A DNA stretch of 64,000 nucleotides from Macrosoma leucophasiata (GCA_036365455.1 JAWQUS010000023.1:7254001-7318000); one strand, 5' to 3'. Counted from the stretch's first letter, positions 18,721 to 30,670 are shown. Numbers and translations are program-made. The notes: generated by a model not told the origin, from the sequence alone.

Positions 18721-20740
18721 GTGAGTGCGAATCGGAATGCTGGACGTGCATTATGTAACGGGACAATCGCGTGGCGACCCGGCTCTCAGAACACCGATTA
18801 GCCGACAGTAACTATGTGCCGGTGGTCTGAGAGCGTTTTTCCGAAGTATCCCCTTCGCTTAAGTACTCGGAGAACTTTAACGAAACGAAAGCTTCGGTCA
18901 TTCAATGACAGTGGTACAAATGCAGTTGCTACGCTTTATTTTTAGAATGTCAGCTATAAATAAGTAGAGATGATCTTTAAAGAACTGAAAGTATGTAAGA
19001 GTAATTCATGAACTTTTCAAATACGTTATGTAATGCTTGAAACTAGTATCGTGAAGCATACGATGTTTAATTGGAGGGATGAATGATTTCGAACCCTCTC
19101 ATGGAGATCGTCAAAATAATTCCATATTTTCTAAGAAAAACAAAGAAAATTAGACGTAGGTACGCACAAGAATTTGATTTGGGTCAAAAATCTTTGAATG
19201 TTTCCTTGTATATTTTTGTTACGATAGATTATATTCGCAAGCGTTGCATGTAGCGTATTTTAAATATGTAACCTATTATGGAGGTCTTTACAATAAAAAT
19301 AAATAATTGGAAGAGTTTTTGCGCTGGCGTGTTTAGTCATAATGGGCATGTAATTGGCACTCGCGGGAAAATTCTGACAAGTTGTTTGTATTTAAAAAAA
19401 CGGTGGTGTTTGCGAGAACGTGACCGTCTCCAGTTTGTTGGCACGAATACAGTTTTGATTATGCATTTGTTACGAGCTCACAATGTTACAAGCAGATTAT
19501 TTACTTACTTATTGTGTTATAAAATGTGATACCTATCTTGCCTGAAAATGGGTGTCTGTTTATTTGTGCCAAAAAAAAATTGATTCGTGAATGCATCAAA
19601 ATTTTGCAATATGCAAGCCAATAAAAAAAAATTGTGTTCAGTAGGTATATCAGGACAAAAACTCTTAGGTATATAAGTAGAAACTTAATATACAACAAGT
19701 TGCAAATAGAACCAAGAGTCCCTAGCTCAGTAAAAAAGAAATAAAATGGTCAAATTGGAATGATCGAATTTGGTTTTAAAAATAAAAAAAAACAGAACGC
19801 ATTCAACACTACCGTGATTGATTCAAGCATACAATATTACTTCCAAAAGTCAAAATATAAAATATGACGTCATGTTTTAATTAATAAAACGAAGATGATC
19901 TCTTAATAGAATTTACCATTTAATAAATGTTCAATTTGTCTCTTTTAATTAGTTGCGCTAAAATCTACTTATAATAAATTAATGTTAGGGACACTTCGCG
20001 GACTGCTTTTGCTAAAAAGGTACGTAATAAATGAGTTATAATTTGAAAGTTTTTCTTTGCTTAGATTAAAAAGAGACTTTTGTCTTCGACATTAATGAAT
20101 AAACGACTTGTGTTTGTGATTGATCTATAGACAATTTTTGTTCTAGGGAACCTAGCGATAGTGAAATTGGTTATGGTCTCATTTTGATGAACTCCATCTG
20201 TAGATGTGTAAAAAAATAAAGATCCAGAAAAGTAAAGGTCTTATATTAAAAAATGCTCTTCTGCTAGTTCTAATAAAATAAAGTAAAAAATATCAGAAGT
20301 CTATGAAAGTTTATATATCAATCTATGGAATACCATACATAAAATAGATTGATATAAGAATATATAAATATGAACTTGCCCGTTTACAATACTGGCCATT
20401 TATTGATCCCTAGTTCTTTTAAAGATGTTTATAGTCTACATTATTCGCTAGAGCTTAATCAAGCTAGTCTTTTCATCCGACTGCGTCATTTTATATTAAA
20501 AAAAATTGATTAGGTGTTGACCCCAACTTCCTGGGTGTGCTCTTTGGTATAAAAAATATGTCTTTTTGGGACATGTTAAATATCCTCATAAGCGATTCAG
20601 CGATTGGATCGTGAAAACGTAACACACGGAATATTGTTAGAATGTACTATTTATTTGAGTATAGACAAGAGCTATATCACTACAGAAACTTGTTTAGTCC
20701 AAAAATGGAATAATGTATAAAATTATGTTTTACGGACGTC
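18721..20740. other. probable intron, no coding seen
   Basis: AT-rich after about 18900. It contains a 13-bp perfect hairpin (20314-20326 with 20344-20356). No convincing exon or transposon; the open frames near 19278-19529 and 19501-19698 lack any family resemblance. Confidence 0.35.
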
Positions 20741-20779
20741 ACAAAAAATGTCTAGGATTCGAGTTATCATTCGGTAGAC

Positions 20780-21900
20780 GTCAGAAAAAAATGTAGAGCA
20801 AGTGCTTAAAATGTTTATTTTATAAGAAATTTATCTTTGCATGTATCACGAATGTTTCAATGACGATCTTGGTTCTGCAAGGACGCATATAAAATAATGA
20901 CTCGCCGCGGGACTAAGTTTTTGCTTTTTATTGCATCTGAATGCCGCGGACGCGTGAAGTCATATCTATACGACATGTTTTATATGTAGTTAAATAAAGA
21001 ATACCTTTAGTTTAGTTTTTTTGGAATACTCATAGATTCGTGTACTTTCTAGAAGGAAAACAACGGTGTTAAGCGATTTTGTAAGCTTTTAATAGATACG
21101 TGTACTTTCTAGAAAGAAATCCGCGGTGTTAAGCGATTTTGTAAGCTTTTAATAGATTCGTGTACTTTCTAGGAAGAAATCAACGGTGTTAAGCGATTTC
21201 GTAAGCTTTTACTTTACTTTTGTATGTATACTTACTAATCCTACAATGAAAAAAAAAAAGATTTCGACCAATTGAGAACCTGCTCCTTTTTTGGAGTCGG
21301 TTTAAAATTATAACCACTTCCTAGACACCGATTTAGCTGAAATGTGTATATATACATCTTTGATGACATTATAATGATATGGCATCTGGTATGATAGATA
21401 CCCTCTTCTTGTTAGGACTTGTTTCATCAAAATTGAAAAATTGAAAAATCTTACATGATAAGACATAAAAAAATGTAGAGCAAGTACTTATAAGGTTTCT
21501 TTTAATAGAAACTAATCATTGCATGTATCAACAGTCAATGAAAATCTTCGTTCTGCAAGGACGCAAATAAAAAAACCCAGCGCGGGATCAAATTTTTGCT
21601 TTTTTTTTGCAACTGAATGCGTCAAACGCGTTAAATATTACAAGCATTATGTGCGACATGTTTTGTATTAAACTAAATAAAGGATACCCCTGTAGTTTTG
21701 TTTTTTGGGATTCTGGTACATTTGTTTACTTATTATAGAAATAAACCAACGGTGTTATGCTATTTTGTTAGCTTTCATTCAACATTTCTTTTGTACCTAT
21801 GTCATACACAGTTATACTCACTAATCCTGCAAGTAAAATTATAACCCGGAGACCGATTTAGCTGATATGTGGTATGCTTATGTAACTTCTATGACAATAT
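20780..21900. repeat. diverged direct duplication, about 0.68-kb period
   Basis: The order aaaaaaatgtagagcaagt, tgcatgtatca, ttctgcaaggacgca, ttttgctttt, acatgtttt, aaataaag.atacc appears from about 20783 and again from about 21465. Later words (taaccac..ccgatttagctg, ggacttgtt) recur near 21310 and 21840. Non-coding. Confidence 0.75.
21031..21213. repeat. three 60-bp tandem repeats
   Basis: The unit begins atagattcgtgtactttcta and ends gcgatttt gtaagcttt. There are three copies with exactly 60-bp period and a few substitutions. A decayed fourth lies near 21722-21775 (gtttactt, aacggtgttatgc). Confidence 0.9.
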
Positions 21901-22008
21901 ATAAAGCACTATGATACAAACTACTGTTGGACTTGTTCGATTGGTGTCAACCAAAATTATACCTTTGTGTTTGAAAAATGCTTTTCATATTTAATTAGTA
22001 ATTAGTTA

Positions 22009-22258
22009 CTAGTGGTAGAGCTCCAGTGACGGAGATCGCGCGCGTAGGTACCACCGTATTCAGCATCGTCATCCGGTCAGGTGGTTATGTACGGCCCTGT
22101 AATTTCCGGCACAGAGGCATAACACCTTAGGCCTCAGGTGTGGTAACACATCTGCATATTGACCTTGGTCTTTGTGTGGGTCGCCATAGGCTGCAGTCAT
22201 CACTTAACATCAATGTGAACTGCATGCTTGTTTGTCACTTCCATTACATAAAAAAAAA
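22009..22258 (+). mobile_element. GGTGGT-hairpin SINE-like repeat, copy 6
   Basis: Well conserved: agtggtagagctccagtgac start, taatttccggcacagaggca, ctgcagtcatcacttaacat, and ccattacataaaaaaaa end. It lacks about 40 bp in the 5' third (from gcattacctaat to tggtagtgtt). Confidence 0.88.
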
Positions 22259-23424
22259 TCAAACATTTAATGAATTGACTAAAAATAAATGAATAAACAT
22301 TAATTTATTAATGAAATAAATAGACATTAATTGTAAATACTGTGAAGTCAAATAAGCGGTAATAGGAAGCAAGACTGCAGACGAGACGGTAGTTGGAGAT
22401 ATTTGCCACAGTTGTCAAAGTCATGAATAGCGTAATATCGCATGCCGCGAAGGCTTTTGTGGGGCTGCTTTTGTACCAAAACCGTCTCTTATACACCGTT
22501 GACATGTTTAGACTTGGAATGATTTATTACCAAACTGTCAATCGTTCTATAACTCTCTTAGTTCCGCACCTATTTGATAGTGGTTTCCGATGGAGTGTTT
22601 CGCATGATGCTTTTTGAAATACACGAATTTTTAGCTGTTAATGCATATGTCAAATGTTAATTAAACTTTTTTTGTAGGGTAAATTAAATTTTATTACGAT
22701 ATGCCAAATGGAACTTAAAAAAAAATTTTCGGGTAGGTCTTTGAGTTCAATATCAATTAAGGAACCCAAATCAAATACGCAAACCATCAAGACCAAGTCA
22801 TCACCGTCCCTCTAAAAAATTCAGTAAGTTGTGTGGCTTTCTTTATAGGCAGCAATAATTTATTTTATCTTCAAAGACGGCTTGTTTGTTAAATTCCGTA
22901 TAAGTAGCAAAACGGAGGAGAATAAAATATCTTCTTATTATAGAAGTAGCAACGCATCTGTATTGAAGTTTTAAGCATCTACCATAACTGCATTCAAGTT
23001 TGATACTTCTGTAATACAGAAAGTACATTTATTTAGATTGCTGTAAAAGATCCTAAGCCTCTATAAAGCAAAATTGTAAAGACATCAGCACAGCGGCTTT
23101 TGTGGATTTTAGAAGATAAGAAGGGACAAGTTAAACAAAGCAATGTTACTCTACAATTTAAGATTTCCCATTTTCCTTCGCGCGGAAAAATCAGCTTTTT
23201 AATTTTTGGAAATTATTTTCAATCTATATTGAACATTTAAATAACTGTAGATTGTTTTTGTTGTATAAAACAGAATTGGAATTGGGTTTCATGATTGATA
23301 TCATAAAATCCAGATGAGTGAATACCTAGAATCGAGTAGAACATAAATAAGCTTTCTAGAAAATAAAGGATATTTTAATCATGATGTATCTTAAGGGCGT
23401 AGCCTGTTTTAGTATGTTAACAAG
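22259..23424. other. AT-rich non-coding
   Basis: No supported gene or repeat. The open frames at 22308-22617 on both strands overlap each other and show no known motif. Confidence 0.3.
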
Positions 23425-23688
23425 GTGGCAAACAAGCATGCAGTTCACATGGATGTTAAGTGATAACTGCAGCCTATAGACGCTTACACAAAAACCTGAG
23501 GTCAAAATGTAGATGCGTTGCCACCTTTAAGACCTAAGTTTTTATGTCTACGTGCTAGTTATTACGGAGCCATACATTACCATCTAACCGGAACACGAAA
23601 GTGCTGAACTAAATCATTTGTCGGCAGATAGATTAGATAATGCGGTGTTGCCTACGCCCTCGATCTTCTACACTTGGACCATCAGTAA
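23425..23688 (-). mobile_element. GGTGGT-hairpin SINE-like repeat, copy 7
   Basis: Reverse orientation: aggtggcaaacaagcatgca at the left, ttggaccatcagt at the right. The 5' hairpin is decayed. Confidence 0.8.
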
Positions 23689-23845
23689 ATGTGTTTGAAA
23701 TATGATAATTTTCAAAAACTGTCAATATCACTCTCAAAATTTAGTTCTCCTACGGAACCCATCATGAGCGAGTCCTCCTCGCAGGTTTTAATGTTTGCTT
23801 GCCATCAAGGGGAGTGTGTAATTGCCTCTAGATTTTTATTCGTAT

Positions 23846-24070
23846 ACAAGCTGATCCGGCAAACTTCGTATTGCCTTAGAATTAAATAACGTGTTGATAG
23901 ATACGGAGTATTTGTATGGAAAAATGAAATTGTGGTTTTTACTATTTCCCTTCAATTTCTTCATATTTTCTTACCTTTTAAACCTTCCCTGGACTGAACG
24001 TCCAAAAATAATTCAAAACCAAAATTAGCTAAATCGGTCCACCCGTTCTCTAGTTTTAGCGAGACTAACG
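23846..24070 (-). mobile_element. Helitron-like 3' segment (inverted relative to 1163-1423)
   Basis: Left edge aagctgatccggcaaacttc equals the reverse complement of the gaagtttgccgggtcagct end at 1410. The interior shares aatttcttcatattttctta and the aatcggtcca motif. Confidence 0.6.
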
Positions 24071-24233
24071 AACAGCAATTGATTTTTAACCGAGTTCAGA
24101 AAAACGAGAAGGTTCTCAATTCGGCCGGTATGTTTTTTTTTTATGTATTTTTTTGTAAGCCTTAAACAAATAATTATATTTTAATCACTTAAATATGAAT
24201 ACGAGCAAATTAATACACTGAACAAAACGTACC

Positions 24234-24326
24234 CGGCGAATCGTGGGTGTTTGCATGTATGAATTCATGCATTTCTCCTCTGCCTACCCTTCGGGGATTA
24301 CAGGCGTGAAGTTACGTTTTAATACA
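24234..24326 (+). mobile_element. tRNA-SINE type 1, 3' fragment
   Basis: cgaatcgtgggtgtttgcat, cctctgcctacccttcgggg and ttacaggcgtgaagttacg match the 3' module of the family. Confidence 0.75.
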
Positions 24327-24396
24327 ATGAAATGCCTACTTAAGACATTTTGGGCTTGGCACCGACTTCAAACCTATTAGTAAATAGCACATAATA

Positions 24397-25670
24397 GGTT
24401 GGGGAAAAAGTCTTTTCGCATTATAGTATGTATGAACTTGTAATAAAATCTCTTTGGCTGTAGTATTTGTATCTGGCTGGTTTTGGTATCATTGAAAGTT
24501 AAAATTTTAAAGAACATAATTCCAAATTCAAATTAGACAAATGTGTGATTTTCATTTGTTTTTCGTAGTGTCAAGATGAGTGAATCTAATGAAGAAATTC
24601 GATACATTTTAAAATTTTACTACAAAAAAGGTAAAAATGCAACGCAAGCCGCAAAAAAAAATTGCGATGTTTATGGACCTAGTGCAGTGTCTGTGAGAGT
24701 AGCACAAATTTGGTTTAAGCGTTTTCAATCCGGAAATTTTGATGTCAAAGATGCACCTCGCTCTGGTCGCCCTATTACGGATAAAATGGATGCCATTTTT
24801 GAAAAAGTGGAGCAAGATCGACATATCAGTAGTTACGACGTAGCTGAAGAACTGAGAATTGATCACAAAACAGTTTTGGCGCATTTGAAAAAAGCTGGGT
24901 ACAAAAAAAGCACGATAGTTGGGTACCTCACGAGCTCACTGAAAGAAACCTAATGAACCGTGTACTCATTTGTGATTCTTTATTACGACGTAATGAAACC
25001 GCATCATTTTTGAAGAAGCTGATAACTGGCGATGAAAAGTGGATCACGTACGACAAGAACGTGCGAAAAAGGTCGTGGTCAAAGGCCGGTCAGGCTTCAC
25101 AGACTGTGGCGAAACCCGGGTTAACTCGCAATAAGGTGATGTTGTGTGTGTGGTGGGATTGGGAGGGCATTATTCATTATGAGCTATTACCACCAGGCAG
25201 GACTATCGATTCTGAACTCTACTGCGAACAACTGATGAGATTAAAGCAAGAAGTTGAGAAAAAGCGGCCGGAATTGATCAACAGAAGGGGTGTGGTGTTT
25301 CATCATGATAACGCTAGACCTCACACATATAGATGTAGCCACTCAGCAAAAATTAAGAGAGTTTGGCTGGGAGGTGTTAATGCATCCGCCGTATAGTCCT
25401 GACCTTGCACCTTCACCTGTTTCGGTCTCTTCAGAATTCTTTATGCAATGTTAGGTTAACATCACGAGAGGACTGCCAAATCCACTTGTCGCGGTATTTT
25501 GATGAGAAGTCCCAAAATTTTTATAGCAATGGGATCATGTCCCTACCTACAAGATGGCAAAAGGTTATCGAACAAAATGGTACATACATGCTTTAGTTAA
25601 ATTTAAATAAACTATATTAAAAAATGTTTTGAATTATCTTAAAAAATGCGAAGAAACTTTTTCCCCAACC
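24397..25670 (+). mobile_element. mariner element, copy 2, full length
   Basis: About 1.27 kb with terminal inverted repeats ggttggggaaaaagtctttt (left) and its near-complement aaactttttccccaacc (right). The left flank is TA; the right flank now reads TT, one change from the expected TA. Internally homologous to 1-1162. Both inner ends continue the match as ..cgcatt and aatgcg... Confidence 0.95.
24576..25596 (+). pseudogene. mariner transposase pseudogene (copy 2)
   Basis: Start ATG at 24576, with the same N-terminus as copy 1. The frame is open for about 112 codons of family sequence (helix-turn-helix region, RSGRP), then a one-base loss in an A run near 24908-24911 shifts it. From about 24953 the frame resumes with the first catalytic Asp (GDEKWITYD), KPGLTRNKV, and the second Asp (HHDNARPH), then shifts again after ARPHT. 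A 7-base loss near 25416, relative to copy 1, deletes the third catalytic Asp region (DLAPSDF becomes DLAPS). Three lesions, none shared with copy 1, show independent decay. Confidence 0.93.
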
Positions 25671-26335
25671 TTTATAAATAATAGGTAGTATATAATTACA
25701 ATAAAATCTTTATTATTTTTTACTTTTCAGTTTTGAAGTCGGTTTTTCTTAACGTAGTTATATTTATTATGTATATAGATGTCTTTAATTATCAATTAAA
25801 AGTAAGCGGTATAATTTTATTTATGTACAATAGGTGTATTTTATTGACTTCTTTTAATAAATTATGTAAACATTTTTGCATTGTAAATATAAGGTACCAA
25901 ATTTTGTAAATTTTAATACATTTGGGAGATCCTTCTTTACATTTTAGAGTCGTCGTCATACCTATTTGCATTATACGAACGGAAGTACGACTCAGAATTA
26001 AAATTCTTTTTATGAAACACTGACCTGGTTTTAGAAATTTTAAGTTTAAGTTCTTTGCGACTAGAATTTTAAAATTTTAGGTTCTTTTCTTTTGTTTTTT
26101 CTGTCTATTTATACGCGATATAGCTCAGTTGCAATTTATCGACCGACATAAAGCAGATTTCTCAATTTTCGTTGTGTTTGTATTTTGAAAAAGAATGAGA
26201 ATGTATTTGAGACGCTGAAAATAAAGGAAAAAATTACCTTTTACATAAAATCTAACCGCTAATAAGTAAACGAGATTTTTTATTAGTGGAATTTGGAGTT
26301 AATATAGGACATTACTAATGGACTCACAACTACTG
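25671..26335. other. AT-rich non-coding
   Basis: No gene seen. The word ttttgaagtcggtttttctt near 25733 is common in lepidopteran repeats. Confidence 0.3.
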
Positions 26336-26378
26336 GATTAGTAGTAGTTATAACTTTTAAAACACTCGCGTTTAACAC

Positions 26379-26728
26379 TAATTTCACTCATTTTACGAAC
26401 CGGGTCGTGACGCGATATAGATATTGGGTAAAAAACACTTTTTACCTTTATTCCGACGTTTCGACTCGGTTGCACAAGCCGTGGTCGCGGACAGACTGTT
26501 GTAACAGCAAAATGTCAATTTGCGGGTGGCTTGATGTTCTTCTACCTCCAAGTTGCGTGATTATTGTGGAGGCCGGCACACAACGCTCACTGTATCCGAC
26601 GATAGGCCCGATGTTACATCGCGCGATCCTAAATTGTTTATGACCGGTGTCCAGGAATAAAGGTAAAAAGTGTTTTTTACCCAATATCTATATCGCGTCA
26701 CGACCCGGTTCGTAAAATGAGTGAAATT
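26379..26728. mobile_element. foldback element with 74-bp identical inverted arms
   Basis: The left arm (about 26381-26454: atttcactcattttacgaac, ccgggtcgtgacgcgatata, ...acctttattcc) and right arm (about 26655-26728) are perfect reverse complements by eye. The about 200-bp centre starts gacgtttcgactcggttgca. A 13-bp word, ttagtagtagtta, occurs about 40 bp left of the left arm and immediately at the right arm; it may be a target duplication or chance. No transposase. Class unknown. Confidence 0.8.
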
Positions 26729-26889
26729 AGTAGTAGTTACTTTAACTACATGTAAAATATAGTAGGATTATAACATTACATAATAGACTTCATATGATAA
26801 GGAGTAAAAGATAATTATTTTATGAAATGTACTGAGAGGAGTATTAGGTACTGAAAGAGGTCATATTATTATCATATAAGATGTAATCA

Positions 26890-27198
26890 TTAACGATCAT
26901 AGAGCAACACGGGCCACCGGCCGCGGCGGACTGGAGGGGAGTAGCCATAGCGTTTATTACCGATGCAAAACAGTCTGTCATTTTTTGCGGGGGGAAATGC
27001 ATGCGATACACACGCACACTACAAAAATCGTCTATTACTACGAAACTCACACCTTGACTTTAACAAAATACAGAAACAATTTCACGCACACATTTAAACA
27101 TCTAGGCGACAGGTATAGGCCCATTTAGGCTTGTACTTTGAGAAAGGAGAAAGCCTGCATATGGCTACTCCCTTCCGGTGTTGCTCTATGTTAACGAT
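26890..27198. mobile_element. hAT-like MITE, copy 1, with 8-bp TSD
   Basis: Element 26898-27190 (293 bp). The ends catagagcaacac and gtgttgctctatg are inverted repeats. It is flanked by a perfect 8-bp duplication ttaacgat (26890-26897, 27191-27198). An 8-bp duplication fits hAT-type transposition. No coding capacity. Confidence 0.88.
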
Positions 27199-27830
27199 AT
27201 ATTGGTTTTCGCTATCCAATTCTTAAATAGTTTTAATTTCACTTTGATTTTACTTTGAAGACGCTCAGGTACTCTTACGTAGTTTATGAGAGGAATTCCG
27301 GTTCTTGAGTGCTAACCGGGATTCAACGTGATCATGTTACCTAATATTCTACTTGAATCAAAAGTTTGTGAAAGTCTTACACTGGAAATTTAGTTGATTC
27401 TATCGCGTCTTATCAGACGTGCTTAACTTAGAAGATTAAACGAGATAAAGCGCGCATAAAAATAAATTTCATTAAAACGCGTTCCTCACACTCTTTTTTT
27501 ATTTTTTTGTGCGACAATCGCTTCAACCATGATTTTATTGTAGGACAGTGTTTGCTAGGTAAGCTTGCTCACAGCGATGATAGGATTCGCTTGAAGATTT
27601 CTTTTTAATTTTCAGCAAGGCAATGGCTTTAAAATTTATTATATGGCATAATGCCATTTGCCGGGTTATATAAATACATATAGCAAGTCTAGCGAAACTA
27701 TGATGACGAAATGTCGATGAATGTTGTGGCGCAGAACAATACCAACTTGTCAGAAATATCGTGATTAATTCTACTGCTAGCAGAATAAATTACGTGATTG
27801 TTATCATGATCTAAATTACGTCTTTCCATT
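27199..27830. other. AT-rich non-coding
   Basis: No supported feature. Confidence 0.3.
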
Positions 27831-27832
27831 TT

Positions 27833-28360
27833 TAGAAGCTCGGCGGTCATTTTGTTTTTTTTAAGTAATGGAAACGGCAAACAAGCGTGCAGTTCACATT
27901 GATTTTAAGTGATGACTGCAGCCTATAGACAGTTACACAAAGACCAAGGTCAAAATGTAGATGCGTTACCACTCCTGAGCCCTAAGGTGTTATTCCGAAA
28001 ATTACAGAGCCGTACTTTTCCACCTGACCGGAATACGATAGTGCTGAACACTACCATTTAGCGGCAAGTATATTAGATAATGCGGTGGTGCCTACGCTCG
28101 TGAGCTCCGTCACTGGAGCTCTACCACCAGTAAAAATGTTCCCGACATTGTTGTATTCTCTTGTGCACATTTTTAAATAAGTTTATTTGCGGCTTGACTT
28201 GCTTACTTTTGTGTCATAAATCAGTTTTCGTTCGTCGAACATGTCAGTTCTAGCGTGGCTACAATTCTGTGTTGTCACCTCCCCTGCCATTTTGCCGAAG
28301 CTCGGCGGTCGTTAAGACGTCAAAACGTGATGTTCCCGACATTGTCGTATTCTCTTTTAA
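27833..28360. repeat. short duplicated block around SINE copy 8
   Basis: gaagctcggcggtc and gttcccgacattgt.gtattctctt both occur at 27836/28139 and again at 28299/28332. The left block has the SINE between the two words; the right block is uninterrupted. The SINE thus entered one copy of a small duplication. Confidence 0.7.
27855..28132 (-). mobile_element. GGTGGT-hairpin SINE-like repeat, copy 8
   Basis: Reverse-oriented: ttttaagtaatggaaacgg left, ggagctctaccaccagt right. Well preserved 5' hairpin. Confidence 0.87.
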
Positions 28361-28639
28361 TGTGCACCTCACATTCAGGAACGCCGAGATTTTTTTAAAA
28401 GAAAAAATATTTATAGTTATTTAACCAATTGTGATTTTAGACGGGACGTAATTTTTTAACACAAAATACTGGAACGTTTACCAGTATCAATAATTCGATA
28501 ATCGCGGAAGAAATGTTTTAAATTAGGAATCAACATCTCGGTGAAAAATAGTGAAAAGTGGGCAAGGGAGTATCAGAATAATAAATATTTACAATTATTG
28601 ATGAGAACTAATAACGTCAATAGAAAAGACGCCCAAAAT

Positions 28640-29945
28640 ATTTATAAACATTGATTATACTCGTACTTAATAACGTACGAGTAAATAACGTGCTAAAGTA
28701 ACGCGGCCTATGCAAAAAAAGCCTCCAAGACAAAGAAAGCTTTTTTTCTCTTTATTTATTAACGTGGGTTTGATCATAATGTGAACATGCCACCCTCATA
28801 GGAACACATTACCAAATCAACTTATATAAGTAAATAGATGAATACAAAACTAAGTTTGCAATAGAGGAATAACGTACGAGTAAATAACGTCCTAAAGTAA
28901 TGCAGCCTATGCAGAAAAAGTCTCCAAGATAAAGAAAGCTTGCAAAAGTAATCACATGTACCTGGAAATTAGTGACGTGTGTAATTCTAAGCACGGGATC
29001 GATCAGTTTTACGACGCCCACTAGTATTCAAGCGGAGGGCAATCACACGATATCGGGAATCGAGCTATTTTCCTGATGATCGCGTAAAGGTGTGTTTCAC
29101 CATTAAAAGGTCATCAACGTATGTTTTTACTAGCAGCAACTTCTGAATTTCTATGTATTCTGAATTATGTGTGTCCTATTACAGTAACTTTATTCTCAAT
29201 TTTTAAAGTATATACTGGTAATGTATTTGCGTAACTCAACGACATTGACCATCGACTACAAACAAATATAAATAAGTGGACAGGTTCGAGACTGAAATCC
29301 AGACTTTTTATGAATTAATTCATAATATAATATAAAGCTTTGCAGCAAAAAGAGTCTCCAAGATAAGAAAATCTTGCTAAAGTAATCACGTGTACCTGGG
29401 AATTAGTGATGTGTGTTATTCGAAACACGAGATCGATCAGTTTAATGACGCCCACCAGTATTCAAGCGGCGGACAATCACACGATATTGTGAATCGAACT
29501 ATTAAATTTTCCTGACAATTTTGCAAACAAATATAAATAAATGGACAAATTCTACTAGACTGTTAACAACGCTCTTTACATATCTTTCCAAAAAAAAACA
29601 ATCTCCACGATAAGGAAAGTTGCAAAAAATAATCGCATGTGGTCCTTTGCGACGTAGACCATTTTTGATTACGGCCCAGTGGACTACGGTCCATTCTTTT
29701 TGGTCCGTTCAGACAGAAGTACCCATACCTACCAGATACCTAGAAATTAGTGACGTGTCTAATGAGAAACACGGGATCGATCAGTTTAATGACGCCCACC
29801 AGTATTCAAGCTGCGGCCAATCACACGATATCGGGCATCGAGCTATTAAATTTTCGGTCGCGTAAAACTGTGGAGGGATCCCGGAAGGTTCCACCATTAA
29901 AAGACCATCAACGTATCTTTTTACTCTCAGTTACCTTTTAATGTG
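28640..29945. repeat. diverged local tandem array, about 0.3-0.5 kb units
   Basis: The words aataacgtacgagtaaataa, agtctccaagataaagaaag, gaaattagtgacgtgt, cacgggatcgatcagttt, acgcccaccagtattcaagc and aatcacacgatat recur in order around 28670, 28870, 29345 and 29600-29850. Units differ by truncation and insertion. A roughly 100-bp unrelated insert sits at 29640-29735. Non-coding. Confidence 0.8.
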
Positions 29946-30390
29946 CAGGTATGTAAGTAATATGTGTGTTGTTATATTTATAACTAGTTACTGGCCCCGG
30001 CTTCCCGCGAGTGCAACTTAGGTAGATTGTTACTGGTAATTGCCGTTTTCACTCATCAATTTCTAGAAAGAAAGAAGAAAGAAAAAGAAAAATTTCTCCA
30101 GATAGTTATAAGTGCAACACAAAAGGAAGTAGTAGTAGTGATGCCGCCAAAAAATCTTTCTACACTACCAATGGTTGACTGGTAGAGAGCGCTTTTAGCG
30201 TCAAGTCCGCCATTTACTCATATGTTATATATATTGTGGCAATAAAGATGGGTGTACCCATTTCACTACTTATTTATATAATCATTACTACGCCATTCTC
30301 GAGTTATGCGCTTATGGTAAACTCAACAACAAAGATTGTAATTTTTTCAAATTGCCGGGTATTAACAATTAAAAAAATAATAATTTGTAG
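29946..30390. other. non-coding, Helitron-like end
   Basis: ctagttactggccccggctt at 29984 resembles the minus-strand CTAGT terminus of a Helitron-like repeat. Otherwise nothing supported. Confidence 0.35.
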
Positions 30391-30670
30391 GTATGTAATG
30401 GAAGTGTCGAACAAGCATGCAGTTCACATTGATGTGAAGTTATTACTGCAGCCTATAGACAGACACCTACACAAAGACCAGAGGTCAAAATGCAGATGCG
30501 TTGCCACTCCTGGGGCCTAAGGTTTTATGCCTCTGTGTCGGAAAATACAAGGCCGTACACTACCATCTGTCCGGAACACGATAGTGCTGAACTACCATTT
30601 AGCGGTAAGTATATTAGGTAACGGTGGTGCCTTCGCCCGCGAGCTTCGTCACTGGAGCTCTACCACCTAT
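30391..30670 (-). mobile_element. GGTGGT-hairpin SINE-like repeat, copy 9
   Basis: Reverse-oriented, from gtatgtaatggaagtgtcga to gagctctaccacc. Confidence 0.86.

Noticed and set aside
18328..18766. Several overlapping Arg/Pro/Ala-rich frames in the first CpG island
   Set aside because: Overlapping frames on both strands from GC-rich sequence; some lack an ATG, and none shows a motif.
21031..21213. CRISPR-like regular repeats
   Set aside because: The three 60-bp units are contiguous tandem copies with no unique spacers, in an insect genome context.
22308..22617. Overlapping frames on both strands
   Set aside because: They are complementary to each other and motif-free.
1..25670. The Helitron-like segments near both mariner copies as one composite transposon
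   Set aside because: The segment abuts copy 1 on its 3' side but lies about 330 bp upstream of copy 2 in the opposite orientation, so there is no shared arrangement.
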